NCBI GenBank assembly: GCA_907163375.1
Contig: CAJQUW010011520.1
Coordinates: forward strand, 124,001 to 188,000
Length of the DNA: 64,000 bases
DNA from: Prostheceraeus crozeri
Lineage: Eukaryota; Platyhelminthes; Polycladida; Euryleptidae
Direction of reading: 5' to 3'
The notes under the pieces were generated by a model, which saw only the letters and a list, made by a program, of their open reading frames with translations, did no database searches and was not told where the DNA came from. The position numbers were made by a program, and so were the translations under genes. Of the stretch, positions 30,906 through 42,949 are shown piece after piece (position 1 is the first letter of the stretch; each line of letters begins with the position of its first letter).

Positions 30906-32226
30906 CTGATGTGTGTGTGTATCAGTATCATGCATGTACATCAGGCATGTAGCCCATTCGAAAAAAAACAGTCACTAGCAATAAATTTCAGCTTTACGTT
31001 GATTAACGTGTCAGAAAATACTTGAGTCTTTTCCAAGACTAAGATTTTGCTGTTGAAGACTATTTCTTGTTCTAAGGAACGAGGCTAGGATACTTAACAT
31101 TTCTAAATTTATTTTGGGATTCTGGCAATACAGTGCAGGCTGTCGCCTCTTATTTTAATTGTTTGGCATTCAGATAAAAAAGCGGTTTCTTTCTTTTCCC
31201 AGACCTTCTGTTATTATTCGTTTTTTCTAGATTGCTGTCAACTTTTCCTAATTTTTTCGTATTGAAAGATGCAAATTTCATAAAACGCCAGCCGAGTTGC
31301 CCTATATAGATGTTTTATGTTTTTAGACAGTCTCAAGTAAAGATTTTTTTTGCAAATCACTTCTACCAATTATGTCAACAGAGCGTTTAGCTTTTTTTAA
31401 GAGATTGAGTCTCGCCACTCAGTTCTGGAAATGGTTGATTGTTCCAATTGCAAAACTGCTGCCACAACCTCAAGGCCGAAAAGACGTTGAAATGATGTAG
31501 GCCTAGAATACCCAGACATCAAAAGATGCATTCATCTCTGCTAGTAATGAATTAACATTTTCCTCTCAACAAGCTTTGGCCTGTATGATATTTGCTTGAA
31601 TCCCTTAGGCCTACAGTGTATATCATTCGTTGCCTTTCTCAGTTTTTCACGCGCTCTCAAAAATATCAAAAGACATTAAGACAATGTTATAATTCGATAG
31701 TAGCCTAGAGGCCTACCTCAGTACCTTAGTGCTACAATAGCAATTAAATATATGTGCAGTATAGAGGCATTTTGTACTTGTCACTGTTGAACATTGTCCG
31801 GTAGCTGGTATAACACTTGTATGGACTACCAGCAATTTTTCTGAAAAGAATAATTGATAAAGGGAAATTTCGATGCTTCTCCTTATGGTCATATAGTGGT
31901 TACCAATTACTCGTATACTCAGTGGTCACCATAAAGCCAAAAGAACAAAACTCAAAATTTAATTCCGATGTTTATCGACAACCATTAGATTCACAACTTC
32001 AACCAAAAGAATTAGAATGGAAAGAGTGAGGCAACAGCTTCTATGCTTTTCAGGAATAAAATCTGTTAGTAGTCTATTTAGTATCCGAAGAAGTCACCTC
32101 ACTTGTTTCACAATCCGAGAAGTTGTGCACTTATCAAGAGGCGAAAGGTGTTAAGATAATAAATATGAGAATTGACACACTTACTGAGAGACGAGAACTG
32201 GTTTAAGTGATAAAATGAAGGAGTTT
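30906..32226. other. No gene recognised
   Basis: About 1.3 kb of mixed sequence. A plus frame at 31817-32029 ends in a polar stretch (QNSKFNSDVYRQPLDSQLQP) that I cannot assign. Nothing else is supportable. Confidence 0.45.
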
Positions 32227-32290
32227 GAAGATTACAATCGTTGATAAAGCCTCGAATAACTTATTCGTGATCGACAAGCAAGTTATAGTC
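32227..32290 (+). pseudogene. Possible PLE DKA-box fragment
   Basis: The plus frame reads LKITIVDKASNNLFVIDKQV. The Naiad proteins in this window have VITPADKAANNFVIVCKK at the equivalent of the N-terminal RT block, so this may be a relic of a related PLE. The mariner-type element at 32304 was inserted immediately downstream. The match is about 20 residues only. Confidence 0.25.
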
Positions 32291-32303
32291 ACAAATGTGA
32301 CTA

Positions 32304-33714
32304 CCGGGTGTCCCAAAATTAACGGTGAAAATTAATTTAGAACTAAAATAAAAACACATCTGAATTCACGCTGGCTGATTCAATTTCTATGTCTAAATGC
32401 ACGCTGGCTGATTCAATTTCTATGTTTAAAAACAGACAGTAGACAGTGCGAATCGATAGCTATCAGTTTTGAAGTAATGATTCATTCAGTTGTTCACTCT
32501 GCGCACTGTTGAACTGTGTTTATACCTACCTCGAATTTGCAATGGAATATACACGATAGAAGAGCAAATTACAATTACAGCCTGGATTATAACGAATGAA
32601 GTGTCAGTAGAACAGAACCGACGGCGATTTAGAGAGGAATTTAACAAAGAAGAGCCGCCCAGACAAACAATAATTAACTGGAAGAAGAAATTATTGAACA
32701 CTGGCTGTCCGGTGCACCGACAAGCCGGAAAAGGAAGACCGGTGAGTGTTGCAAGCAATGTGAATACTCAGCGTGTTTTACATGCCATTGAAAATGACAG
32801 CACAACATCAACTCGAAGATTATCAAGCGATTTGAATATATCCAAATCATCAGTGCACTGAATCCTTCAACAGTGTGATATGCATCCATATAAGCCAGTG
32901 TACAGTCAAGAACTAATTGATGGTGATGACGATCGTCGTCGTCAATTTTGTGAAACTATGAATGACCGTTTCGTCAACGATCCAGCGTTTCTAAGAAAGC
33001 TCTCACTTTCGGATGAATGTGTCTTTCATTTGACAGGCTCTATCAACAAGCACAACATTCATTATTGGATTACAACAAATCCTCATGAGCGAATTACAAA
33101 CCCAGGTCAAACTCCATCTTTAACAGTATGGGCGTGTGTTTACTTCTATGGCATTGTGGCCAGTGACATTAGTTCTCAAACCATGAATGGTGACCGATAA
33201 TGTGGTGTTTTGCGTGAGAAAGTCATTCCATACTTTTCAAGGCACAAACAAACACTGTTTCAGCAAGACGGAGCCTCCAGCCACTATTGTCTCAATGCCA
33301 GGCGGCTGCTCGACGATAATCTTCCCGGGCAATGGATTGGACGACGTAGTCATATTGAATGGCCGGCAAGGTCTCTAGACCTGTGTGTGACTTTTGGCTT
33401 TGGGCCTATCTACGTGATCGTGTTTTCCAACCTTCCGGTATCCATTTTCTGTCGGCAAGAGAACTGGAAGAACGAATTCAACAAGAACTGAATGCCATAC
33501 CACAGAAAATGTTTCATGATGCTTTCAGAGACTTCCCGAAGCGATGCTAACGGTGTTTAGATGAGAATGGCGGACACTTTGAAAAATGAATGATGATAGA
33601 GAGATGAGAAATGATGTCTATAGTAAAGTATCTTTTGTAAATGTTGTTAATGTCTTATTTTTTAAATGAATAAATTACATAAAAGCATTTCACCGCTAAT
33701 TTTGGGACACCCTG
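32304..33714 (+). mobile_element. Mariner-like transposon with TA target site
   Basis: The ends are inverted copies of C.GGGTGTCCCAAAATTA.CG with GTGAAA next, flanked by TA at 32302-32303 and 33715-33716. The length of 1.41 kb is normal for a mariner-like element. One plus-strand transposase pseudogene fills it. An imperfect 30-bp direct repeat (CACGCTGGCTGATTCAATTT) stands near the left end at 32365-32425. Confidence 0.9.
32542..33550 (+). pseudogene. Mariner-like transposase (stops and frameshifts)
   Basis: The protein starts near 32542, shifts frame within five codons and continues as an N-terminal helix-turn-helix of the DUF4817-like kind (RRRFREEFNKEEPPRQTIIN) and a second one (STTSTRRLSSDLNISKSSVH). 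A TGA at 32859-32861 replaces what was probably an arginine CGA codon, and TAA follows at 33198. The DDE parts are LSLSDECVFH (first aspartate), TLFQQDGASSHY (second), and HIEWPARSLDL followed after a frameshift by DFWLWAYLRDRVF. The family is widespread in invertebrates. At least two stops and two frameshifts make this copy inactive. Confidence 0.85.
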
Positions 33715-34049
33715 TATACTAACAAATGTCATTTCTAAACTAATTACATTTATGAATTGGCAATTCTTCCCGAATATCCTAACTTATCAATCTCAGGATC
33801 CCGGTTACCGTTGCCGGGATACCAATGTCCCCTAAATTTACTTAAATCCCGGGATTGTGGTCACTGTATTCGACAATGTTTGGCTTACTAGAAAATGCTT
33901 AAATTTTAAGCGTCTTTACACGTGTACCCTTTTAACCAATCATTTTTCGGTACCATTTTAAGCAGCACCAATTTCAGCAAACTTTCTCTTTAACAAATTT
34001 AACCAGTTAAAATATTTTAACCGGTTGAACATTCCTGGTGACTGACTTC

Positions 34050-34440
34050 CTTTATTGAGAACGCGTACCAAAAGAGAATTTAGACTGGCGCTGTCTTCCT
34101 CGACCGATCGGGGCTTACTCAACGCATGGCAGAAAGATCTCCTCTTAAACTTGAGCAGATGCTTAACCCCCTGGACTGTTGACATCATTGAATGCTTCCT
34201 ACAAAACCATCGCTATCGGGTCTATTTGGGAGCAGACAGAAGCAGATAGAGGCGGTAAATGAAAGGCATTGCTCAGGGATCAGTCTTTGTCTTCTGAAAA
34301 ACCTTTGTCAACAAGCAGAAAATTCGTCTATGCCGATGACATTTGTTGTACCCATTTAGCTAGAACATTCGCAGAACTGAACGCCCTTCTGAATGATGAA
34401 GTCAGTTTTTTTAGACTGTATTTTAATCAGATATAATGAC
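34050..34440 (+). pseudogene. Non-LTR RT remnant with YADD box
   Basis: The plus frame has LLLNLSRCLTPWTVDIIECF and FLQNHRYRVYLGADRSR, then in other frames KGIAQGSVF (the GxxQGS block) and SRKFVYADDICCTHLARTF with a complete YADD catalytic box at about 34330. The order is that of fingers, palm and catalytic box in Jockey/RTE-type RTs. Both flanks are lost; two frameshifts are visible. Confidence 0.7.
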
Positions 34441-34513
34441 TCCGCTTAATGTCGATCAACGCCACAACTATGGTCAATGATATTAGCGTTTTACACTAGC
34501 GTGAAAAATATGT

Positions 34514-35987
34514 CAGGCGAACCTCTCTATAACGACACCCATGGGGACTCGTTATAGTGAGGGCATCGTTGTAGAGAGGGATGCAAAAAATAAACATATA
34601 ACTACAAATAAACAATAATGTTCAGTTCTATGACGTTTTTTACATCTGCTGTCGTCATTTTATTTATTTTATGTTGGTATACGATGCTCGTTGATACCCA
34701 ATTACTATTTTATTTAAATGTATATTCATAAGCTACCGGTATATTCCCAATATGTCTTCAAAAAGCAGAGATGAATTAATTAAAGAAAATTTGTATTTAA
34801 CAGATTAAGTGATTCTTAAAAAAGGCTTTCAGTGCGCTTCTGCTTCATCACTTCCATCCGTTGTTTGGCAGTAACGTCATCGAGCTTGTCACACAAAAAC
34901 AACACTGCGGGATAATCAACATTTCTCTCAATGTATTGTCTCAGAATATCCAAGGCTTGGCGGGATTCTTAATTGGTGACTGATGGAATTTCAGGCTCCT
35001 CCACCAGCTCCTCTGGCTCAGCTTCAACCGGTTCAATGGCAGATACAGCTGTCTCCTCCATGATCATGATGCCGTTTGTCTGCACCTCACACGTTGGTCC
35101 GCCGTCACGCAGTAAGTGAGACTGACTCCATCCTCCACTTCGCGTTGCTCGGACAAGTCTCACTATAGTCCTGCAAGTTCCTCACTGACGGGTTGCGGTT
35201 CTGCAGTCATCGCACCTGTAGATGTAAACTTGCCTCTTCCGCCCATCTTTCTCCAGCTTCTTATCCCAATCTTTCAACCATGTCTCACACATGGGCGCTG
35301 TTATCCATACCTTGCAATTGGCTTTATAGTCAACGGGAATCCTTGCATTCTTGAACCAACGTGGTTTTTGCAGATTTTCTTATGACAAGCAGTGTGCACT
35401 GCTTACCTTTAGAAGCCAATGTTTTGTTGGGTAGAAGTCGCAAACTAGTCTCATCTGCGTTATAAACGTCATTACGATGGAACTCATCAATTGTAGCCTT
35501 CAGAATCTCCTGCTCCCAGTCGCTTATCACCAGCATGTTGGTCGCCCTAGCCTTGAACTGACTTGAAGGTGACCGAGTGTCTTCTGGAAAACTTCTCTAG
35601 CCATCCGTTGCTGGCTCATTAGTAACTTGTTTTGCCTTCTCTTGCAGCAGCTGTCCAGTGACGGGAACGTTCTGACTTCGAACCTGTTTGAACCAAGATA
35701 GAAATGCCCTCTCTAGCTTATCGTATCTCACCGGCTTTATACTGCTTCGTTTAGTGTTGTCTCCGCACTCAATTGCCTTCTCAATTGAATCTTTTGCATT
35801 TAGAATGCCAAAGCGCTTAGCTAGCTCGAAACGACTCACACTTTTTGCAGTGGCGTCGATTATCTGTCTCTTTTCTTTCTGCGTCTGTCACGGCCACAGT
35901 AATATATCGCAAGTAAGACATTATCCAATGATGAAATTTCTCGCCTTTCTCCGAACTAAGAGGTGTTGCTATAAGGGAGGTGTTCCT
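34514..35987 (-). mobile_element. Pogo/Tigger-type DNA transposon, decayed
   Basis: The left end CAGGCGAACCTCTCTATAACGA is followed 35 bp on by the near inverse TCGTTATAGTGAGGGCATCG and TCGTTGTAGAGAGGGATGC, and the right end near 35965-35987 has GTTGCTATAAGGGAGGTGTT, a decayed inverse. CAG...GAACCTC.ATATAACGA ends are typical of pogo-type elements. The interior codes for a CENP-B-related transposase on the minus strand. Confidence 0.7.
34826..35885 (-). pseudogene. Pogo-type transposase remnant
   Basis: Reading down from 35885: a psq/CENP-B N-terminal helix-turn-helix (RFELAKRFGILNAKDSIEKA), the second DNA-binding domain (YDKLERAFLSWFKQVRSQN and VPVTGQLLQEKAKQ), then after a gap and frame change VYNADETSLRLLPNKTLASK, the first catalytic aspartate region of pogo transposases. 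The second catalytic region is deleted or unrecognisable. The last open part (35163-34969) is Glu/Pro-rich, ending in LDILRQYIERN-like sequence. Inactive. Confidence 0.75.
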
Positions 35988-36139
35988 ATCTTCAAGCTAA
36001 ATTCGGTTTTTGTAACATAGGTGGTGACATCATATCCCTAAAGTCAACATGTCGGATGTTGTGGCATTATAGTGACTGCACCGATTCCTGTAAAAGCTCG
36101 GCCAACATCGAGATGACAGTTCAGCTGCCGTTATACCAG

Positions 36140-36720
36140 CATGTTGCTTGGCATTGTCGCTGCTGCTTCACTAATGCGATTTCGCACGTCAGTGAGTTCT
36201 TGGAAATGGAAACATGAAACCTAAACCCTATCCTTCACATTGCCCAAAAGAAAAAAATCTCAAACCGGCTTGTTACTGTAAAGTGGCCATTTAAAAGTTA
36301 AATCTGCAGGAAACTGATTCATCGTTGAGGGAGCTTTTAAATTTTATAAATGTTCGGACTTCATCATACCAGTGCGTTGGTGCAGCATCCTGTTGAAAGA
36401 ATCATTCAATTAACCTGTAGCTAAAGGAGAAGTCAGCTTTGCAGTATTCAGAACACACATCTTCAGTGATTCTCCTTGAAATTCCACTACCTGATGTGGA
36501 TGTTCCAAAATTTCGCATCCTGATTTTATGACGACTCACTTTTCCGTTGATGCAAAGAGCGACCTCGTCACTGGACATGACACGTGAAAGAAAATCTTCC
36601 CCTGCTTCCTTTTGAAAAACAAACTTTCAGAGCTCAAAACGCTTTTCTATGTATATCCCCTTTGTTTATAGCCTGCCGCAGTTGAATCTGACAAGTTCGG
36701 CATGAGCTAGACTATCGTCT
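36140..36720 (-). pseudogene. Second mariner-like transposase remnant
   Basis: The minus frame contains FLSRVMSSDEVALCINGKVS (first catalytic region), RKIRMRNFGTSTSG-like HKIRMRNFGTSTSG, then FFQQDAAPTHWYDEVRTF (second aspartate) and, near the end, LTDVRNRISEAAATMPSNML. It is the same general family as the transposase at 32542 but a different, more decayed copy, with several stops and frameshifts. Terminal repeats were not found. Confidence 0.65.
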
Positions 36721-36924
36721 ATTTGCCGAGGTGCGCCTCCGGGGAGGTCATAAAGAACAATTAATAATAATAATAAGCCGTTTATTCCAATGAATTAGAA
36801 ATCGTACACAACTTATAAGATGAAACATTGACATTGTAGAAAAGAACATTTTCAAAATCAAAGGAAATTACGCTGCAGTAGAGTTAACGCAAGGTGTTCA
36901 CGAGTGATTCGGAATTGATGAGAC

Positions 36925-39549
36925 TTAACGGTGAGTATGAGAGTTGTACAGAGAGATGCATTTTAGTATAAATGAATCAGTTCTTCTTTTTGTCCGACAC
37001 ATAGGCATAAGAAGCTTTCGACTGTTTCGTAGATAATGCGGGAGAAGTTCATAGAGGATGCTGTCAGTCTGTAGCAGAGATTTAAAAATTCGAAGAGATT
37101 GGGTTTCGCTCCTTTCTGTGATGTTCGTAAGGCAGGGGTCACCACAGGAATGTCCGCAAATTATTAGATGACATCGTCGCTGTACACGCTTTAGCTTTTC
37201 ATTATTCGACGTACTCAGACCCAGAAATGCTGGGTTACAGTATTCCAAGAAACAAAGAATATACGTTTTGTAGATCTTGATCAGGTCATTTCGTGATAAA
37301 TATGGTTTTAAAGAGCGCAATAGATATAGACGTTGGGAAGCTTTTTTACATATATTATCAGTGTGCTCGTCGTAAGTTAATTTGTGATCGTACAAAATAC
37401 CGAGGATCTTCATTTGTTCCTGTGAAGACTGGGTTACGTTTTGGCACATGTCAGATGGTCTTTTCTGAGAAAAGCACATCACATTGGTTTTGTTAGGATT
37501 CAGTTTTAACCCATGTAACTTACACCAGTTGGCTACGTGATCTGTTTCTTTCTTAATTATATGTGTGTGATGGGCGTCCGTGTCGTTATAGAGTGGTATT
37601 AATGTCATAACGTCGTCGGCGTATTTTATCATACTGCTTTTGCAATCATAAGGTCGTAGAGAAGCCATGTGTATAGCAAAAAAAAATGGTGCAAGCACCG
37701 CTCCTTGGGGAACCCCAGAAGGAATAGGTTTTACAGAGCTCCTTACTCCTTTGATACAGACACTTTGCTGACGACAGTTCAGGTAGTCTGGGCACCAAGT
37801 GATGAAATCTTGTGGAAGACCTTATTCGATCAGCGATTCAAGCAGAGAGTTATGGTCCAAATAATCAAATGCCTTAGCCATGTCGAATGAGATGAGCAGA
37901 ACACCGTTACACGCAATATCGTCTAAATGTCTCGTGATGAAATCCTGGAGAGCCACATGAGCATGAGTTGTCGATGTGTGCGGCCGAAATCCAAACTGAT
38001 TATTGCCGTAATGTGCCACGAAAGTGTCGCGCATATTTGCCACGATGATTCTTTCTAGTAATTTCGAGCAAATACATAAATTGTGAGGGATGTGTGCTCT
38101 TGGGGACTGGAGTGATGTTAGCTAGCTTCCATATTGACGGAAATTTCAGTTCAGTGATTGACATATTAAAAAGATGAGCAAGCGGAGGGGCGAGGATGTC
38201 ACTTGCAAGTCTTAGTAGTTTTGGAGTCAGTTCATCGTTGTCTGGTGCTTTATTTGGTTTCAAGTTTACCAATAGCTTTTCAACATCGTTTACTGAAATA
38301 TCGAATGCCCAATCGTAGCATTTTTTAATACTCGTTTCGCTGGACAGATTTCGAACGGGTGTTAAATAAAATGACAGTAATTTAGTATTGATGACCTCAA
38401 CAGCTTCCTGCAGGCTTTCGAATTCGCTTAGCAGACGATTAAGGGGTTTCACACGCTTATTGTTCGTCAGATTATTTACCATTGACCACAGTCCGGTAGC
38501 GTTACCAGTGTTTTTGTCGTCAAACCACTTTGATTTTGCTTTCCGTATTTGTTCTCTAATTTTTCTTTCAGATGATGATATAAATTCCATTGCTTAATCC
38601 AGCAAGCGATGTATCTGTTGTTTATCATACATTTTATCTTGGGTGTCAACCAGGGTTTGTCTCGGCTTGTCATTGTAACCTCTGTAAATGGAATTGTTGA
38701 TTGAGCTGCGCGTAAGACTTCAGTGAAACAGGCACATTTTTCCTCTAGACTATGCGATGATCTATGAAATGTTGGCCAAGGATATTCCTGTAGATGACGA
38801 AGATAGATCTGAATGTTACTTTCGCGGTAATCATATACCTTAATAACGGATGCTTCAAGATCGTGACTGACAACGTTCACAGGCTTCAGAAGGACAGTCA
38901 AGTGGTCGGAGGTACCAAGAGGTGGAAGAACGCAGGGAGGTTGATAATCCATCAGCAAGTCTTTATTTATGAGCATCTTATCTAAAACAGCATCGCCTCT
39001 GGTTGGTGTAGTAACAGCGTCGACCACTCCTAGGGAAGACGACAATGAAGTAGTGGGCAACTGGTTCAGGTCACCAGCTATGATTATTTTTGAGTCAATA
39101 AAACTTTCCGCAAAGTAGTCACTACATGCAGTTACCATATCAACAATGGAAGCATATGCTCCAGTTGAAAGATTAGGGGGAACATACATAGCCAGTATAA
39201 TAATCTTCACAGATTTCAGTCGAAGCCATATAAATTCTATCATCAACGAAAAGAAGTCGGTCGACTCGGGCGGATACAGAATTTCACAGGGGATATTTTC
39301 ATGCACGTATACACATACACCTCTTCCTCTTCGACCATCAGAGCGGTCGTATCGAAATGGAACACCATAGTTTGAGATGTACACGTAGTCGTCAATTGTC
39401 GTTGAGGTGAGCCAGGATTCACATATTATAACAATATTTGGTCGATGGTAGTACAGAGACCATTTCAATTCATCTAGCTTTGGAATTACAGATCGAGCGT
39501 TTGATAAAAGAATTGACGATCGCTGATTTCGGTTCGGTAAAAGCGTCAT
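36925..39549 (-). pseudogene. Non-LTR ORF2: endonuclease and reverse transcriptase, frameshifted
   Basis: The first frame (39549-38476) is a full endonuclease: SILLSNARSVIPKLDEL, VIICESWLTSTTIDDY, RRGRGVCVYVHENIP, KIIIAGDLNQLP and GTSDHLTVLL. The RT follows in three further frames: KPNKAPDNDELTPKLLRLAS, FPSIWKLANITPVPKS, NNQFGFRPHTSTTHAH, SFDMAKAFDYLDHNSLLE (motif A), APFFFAIHMASL, SSMIKYADDVMTLIP (YADD box), GLKLNPNKTNVMCFS and a C-terminal domain with LEYCNPAFLGLS. Frame changes occur near 38500, 38040 and 37760. It nicks target DNA and copies its RNA; this copy is inactive but young enough to be readable throughout. Confidence 0.9.
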
Positions 39550-40273
39550 TAAAAAGTTTGAACTCTTCTATCAGTTTGCTTCTTTCCGACTGTTGGAGGG
39601 GCGTGAGGTCATGATTGAAATATACTGCTTTATACGTTGGATACTTGTCTAAAGAACTTGACTTCTTGAGCAGATCTGTCTTTTCAGCCGTCTTGCTCAG
39701 TTTCAAACGCATTGGACGATTTCCATTATTTCTGGGTCGACCAATCCTATGGTGGTCGACAAGAGTGGGCGATGTATCCAGCTCATCAAATATCTTCTCT
39801 ATGTACGCGAGGTCTTCATTTTTCCTTTCAGCTACCGTGCCGTTTAGAGACTCCGGTATGCCACGGACAATTACGTTTAATTCGAGTCTCTTACGATGTT
39901 CGAGTTCGTCGATGATTGCAGCCATGTTGGAGTCGTTGGATGCCGATTGGTGCGCAATATGGTGTTCGATCTGTTGACAACGTGTCTGAAGATATTCAAT
40001 CGATTTATCAGTCTTTTTCTCAAACTTTGAGTATTTGCTCTCGAGAGAATCCATTTTGAGCATTATAGCGTCAATATTATCAGCAATTTTGCTGATCTTC
40101 ATCGAGATTTTCTTGTCAAGATCGTCAAGCCTATTGTCGATACTGCTCTGAACGTCTTTATTCTTTAGGATTATAACGGCATCCAGAAGGTCTTGTTTAG
40201 TAATACTGGCCTTTCTGCTGAGAAGCTGTTCCTCGGATAAACGAAGAATGTCATTAACTTTTGCCATTTGCAC
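39470..40273 (-). CDS. Non-LTR ORF1: coiled-coil RNA-binding protein
   Basis: A 267-residue open frame with no break. The N-terminal 110 residues form a likely coiled coil (IDAIMLKMDSLESKYSKFEK, then EYLQTRCQQIEHHIAH). Next is RLELNVIVRGIPESLNGT, the start of an L1-ORF1-like RNA-recognition fold, then HHRIGRPRNNGNRPMRLKLS and a C-terminal basic domain (YKAVYFNHDLTPLQQSERSK). ORF1 proteins bind the element's RNA and act as chaperones. Its intactness contrasts with the broken ORF2 just downstream. Confidence 0.8.
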   Translation of the reverse strand: MQMAKVNDILRLSEEQLLSRKASITKQDLLDAVIILKNKDVQSSIDNRLDDLDKKISMKISKIADNIDAIMLKMDSLESKYSKFEKKTDKSIEYLQTRCQQIEHHIAHQSASNDSNMAAIIDELEHRKRLELNVIVRGIPESLNGTVAERKNEDLAYIEKIFDELDTSPTLVDHHRIGRPRNNGNRPMRLKLSKTAEKTDLLKKSSSLDKYPTYKAVYFNHDLTPLQQSERSKLIEEFKLFNDAFTEPKSAIVNSFIKRSICNSKAR

Positions 40274-40335
40274 CGGCAGAACTCAGCAAAGATAATCACG
40301 ACGCTCTACACCAAAAAGAGCACCACCAAAAATAT

Positions 40336-40411
40336 GTTGGGAATCGGACTCGAACACGGATGGCTTTGGTTGTAGTCCGGACCTGAACCACTACACCACA
40401 AGCGCCGACGA
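40336..40411 (-). other. tRNA-like sequence (SINE head or tRNA pseudogene)
   Basis: The minus strand has TGGTGTAGTGGTTCAG (40398-40383), matching a Pol III A box, and GTTCGAGTCC (40355-40346), matching a B box, about 30 bases apart as in tRNAs. The 5' start GGCGCTTGTGG... and the 3' part do not pair into an acceptor stem, and the T stem is poor, so this is not a working tRNA. It may be the head of a SINE or a Pol III-type promoter beside the 5' end of non-LTR element B. Confidence 0.55.
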
Positions 40412-41889
40412 GATTACTGGATGTTTTGCATACACATGAACCGATCAGAAAATGTATGCTGAAAGGTGCGGTGACCTTGAAACACGTGATTTCTATGATC
40501 CGATTACTCCAACAAGCGTACGTGACTCAACACCAAGAAAGATGAGCACTTTATATCGGGAAAACGACGCGACGTGAAGTAGAAATGAGATCACTAGATG
40601 AATAATGACACGAAGAGGACAACGATGATACCAAATTCGATAAAAATGATGCTGAGAAACACTTGGAAAGGCGTGTATTCCACAAAGCGAATGACAGATG
40701 GGACGAGACAGAAACGAACCGACCAGCGCACATCTTAGTCTTATTCAAAATTATAAATTTTGAAAAGAAAATTGTCCAAAAATTGACGCTTTTGAAAAAT
40801 GTGCTGTGCCTCAAAGTGAAGAACAACATAGCCGTCGTTACATGATGCATAAAACTCGTTAAGTGTTGTAGAACTGATTTATAAAATCTGAGCTAAATCA
40901 ATAGATAGATATAGTCTAATGAGATCGAATGAATCATTTTGAAATACCCTGCTTCGAATCATAATGTAAAATGTTTTCTGAGCAGAAGATTGTTTTTCTG
41001 CAATTCATGCCATTTTCTGTTTAAGTGCGTTCAATCTGTAGAAATCTGTAGACCGATGTATTGGATATTCAAAAGACGTTTTTCCTTTAGAGTAGCACGG
41101 CATCAGTATTTGTTTGTCAGACAGCAGTTGTTCGCTTGGTCTATCAGTATTTTTGATCGAGTGGTGATCCTCCAAGATGACATGCGGTTTAACAACGTCT
41201 AAGAAGGTCCTTTTAAGTAAGTATTGAAGTTACAAGAAGCCCGGAAGCCCTCAAAACTTTTCCAAGTTGCACTGTCATGCGTGCTGATTTCGAAGAACCT
41301 CTAAACCCATTCCATGTCAGGTGAAATTATACATGAAAACTCTGTGGATATAACTGATGCAAGTGTTGTACGGCCGGGTGGAATTCCAATTTCCCGAAAA
41401 ATTAATTCATCTTTTATGTGCTCGATCTCTTCTCCGAAAATCATAAGTGTTCAAGATACATGCAGATGTACATGCTTCAGTGGCTACTGATGACAATAAT
41501 GTTTTTATTCAAATTTTGGAACAAAACTTTACAGACATTCTTGTGAGGTTGTAGTTATGACTGTTGGATACCAATCGAAAGTTTTTGTGCTACAGACTTA
41601 AGAATAATGTCAACGTCATAGAGAACTCCTGACTCTTTCCTACTCTAAATTGAAAAATGACTAGTCAGGGCTCTTTCATGCATTCTTTTGATGCTCGTTA
41701 AAACGTGTCGACCGATCACAAATGACTTATAAACGTCGCAATTCTTCATCCCATACGCACGCACATGTCATGTGCAATATGCGAGTCATAGAATAATTAA
41801 ACAAATTAGCCGAAATCAGAAGAGAGTGAGGCACAGGAAAAGTGTGGAAGAGATACAGTAGATAGATGCAGACGAACAATTTCAAGGAA
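40412..41889. other. No gene recognised
   Basis: About 1.5 kb with only short frames. I see no protein motif or inverted end. The first 100 bp may still belong to the 5' region of non-LTR element B. Confidence 0.45.
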
Positions 41890-42420
41890 TTAATGGTCTT
41901 AACCAAGGACATCAACCTCCTCAAACGGCGGCAAGAGATGCTGTGGTAAATCTTCTAATTGACAGACGGCCGTCATCAGAAGATTTAGAGAATTCTTTGA
42001 AGAATGTAGAGTAAATTCCGTTTTCAAATAGTGATCTAGATAAAGAAGTCCACACAGATGTGGCAAACGAAGTGACTAATCCAACTATGACAGAGGTAAA
42101 TGAAGTTATAGAAAGAATGAAGAAAATGAAGGCTCCTGTCTGATTTGTGATAGGTCACAGACGGAAGTGCTCAGATTGGGCAATCTTGTAAGCATCGTCC
42201 AAAAAATGTGGAGTGAGGAGAGCTTGCTAGATGACTGGAGTACTGAGGTACTGGTTCCCATTCACAAGAGTGATGGAAGAGAAGACTTTAATAATTACAG
42301 AATGATCATCACTGCTCTCAGTGGGATACAAGATCTTCGCGGAGGTACTTGAAAGGAGTCATAGACCTTTTTATCGCTGAACAATTGGCTCATATCAGGT
42401 TGGCTTTGTGCCATCATAGT
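41890..42420 (+). pseudogene. Decayed non-LTR reverse transcriptase fragment
   Basis: Pieces in changing frames: TEVNEVIERMKKMKAP (start of the RT fingers), MWSEESLLDDWSTEVLVPIH, KSDGREDFNNYR followed by ALSG and IFAEVLERS, then QVGFVPS. This is the order of blocks 1 to 3 of RTE/L1-type RTs (KMK.P....., W....LVPI.K.G....C.NYR.I.L). The palm with the catalytic box is missing; stops and frameshifts are frequent. Confidence 0.65.
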
Positions 42421-42949
42421 AAGAGTTTGAGCTGATCATGACAAACGGACCACCCAATCGATTCTCACGCCTTCCAATCGTGTCATACAACAACGTGCCA
42501 TATATTCTTGGAGAGCCTACGTTCTCAGTCTTCAAATGAAATATGATAAACTTGAATCCGTTTATGTATCTGCTGAATAGTGCTCAAAATGTAAAAATCG
42601 CTCAATTTACACATCACCATTTTTCAATGAGAAAGCATGTGAGCATGATAATGAATGAAGTACGAGGACAATGAGCATTTTCTGGGCTCTCTTAATGTGC
42701 TGATCATCAAAATCGGTGAGGTAATAAAAAATTAATGAGATAGCGAAGGTTATCACAAAGGCATGACTCTTTCGACTGAAAATGTCATATTGTCACTTTT
42801 CTATGAAAATGATCATGTTTGGTATCTTCAGAATCCTTGCGATGTGGGGAGTACGAACATGTAAGTTTTATTCAAACTATTTCAATAGTTCTTTTTCAAA
42901 CTTCTTCATCATTTTTTGTCATTGCCGCTAAAGTACACAAACATGAAAG
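42421..42949. other. No gene recognised
   Basis: About 530 bp between the RT remnant and the second Polinton. I see nothing supportable in it. Confidence 0.5.

Larger units (their letters stand above)
36760..40300 (-). mobile_element. Non-LTR retrotransposon B with ORF1 and ORF2
   Basis: On the minus strand the order is ORF1 (40273-39470), ORF2 endonuclease and RT (39549-36925), a short 3' region and an (ATA/TTA)n tail at about 36762-36775. The two ORFs overlap by 80 bp in different frames. A length of about 3.5 kb is near complete for a CR1-like element. The 5' boundary is not clear; a tRNA-like sequence sits at 40336-40411. Confidence 0.85.

Noticed and set aside
28321-32300. Host gene in the 4-kb stretch after the Polinton
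   Set aside because: Only short frames without splice-like context or protein motifs; the middle is a transposon.
40336-40411. Functional tRNA gene
   Set aside because: A and B boxes are good but acceptor and T stems do not pair and no clear anticodon arm forms.
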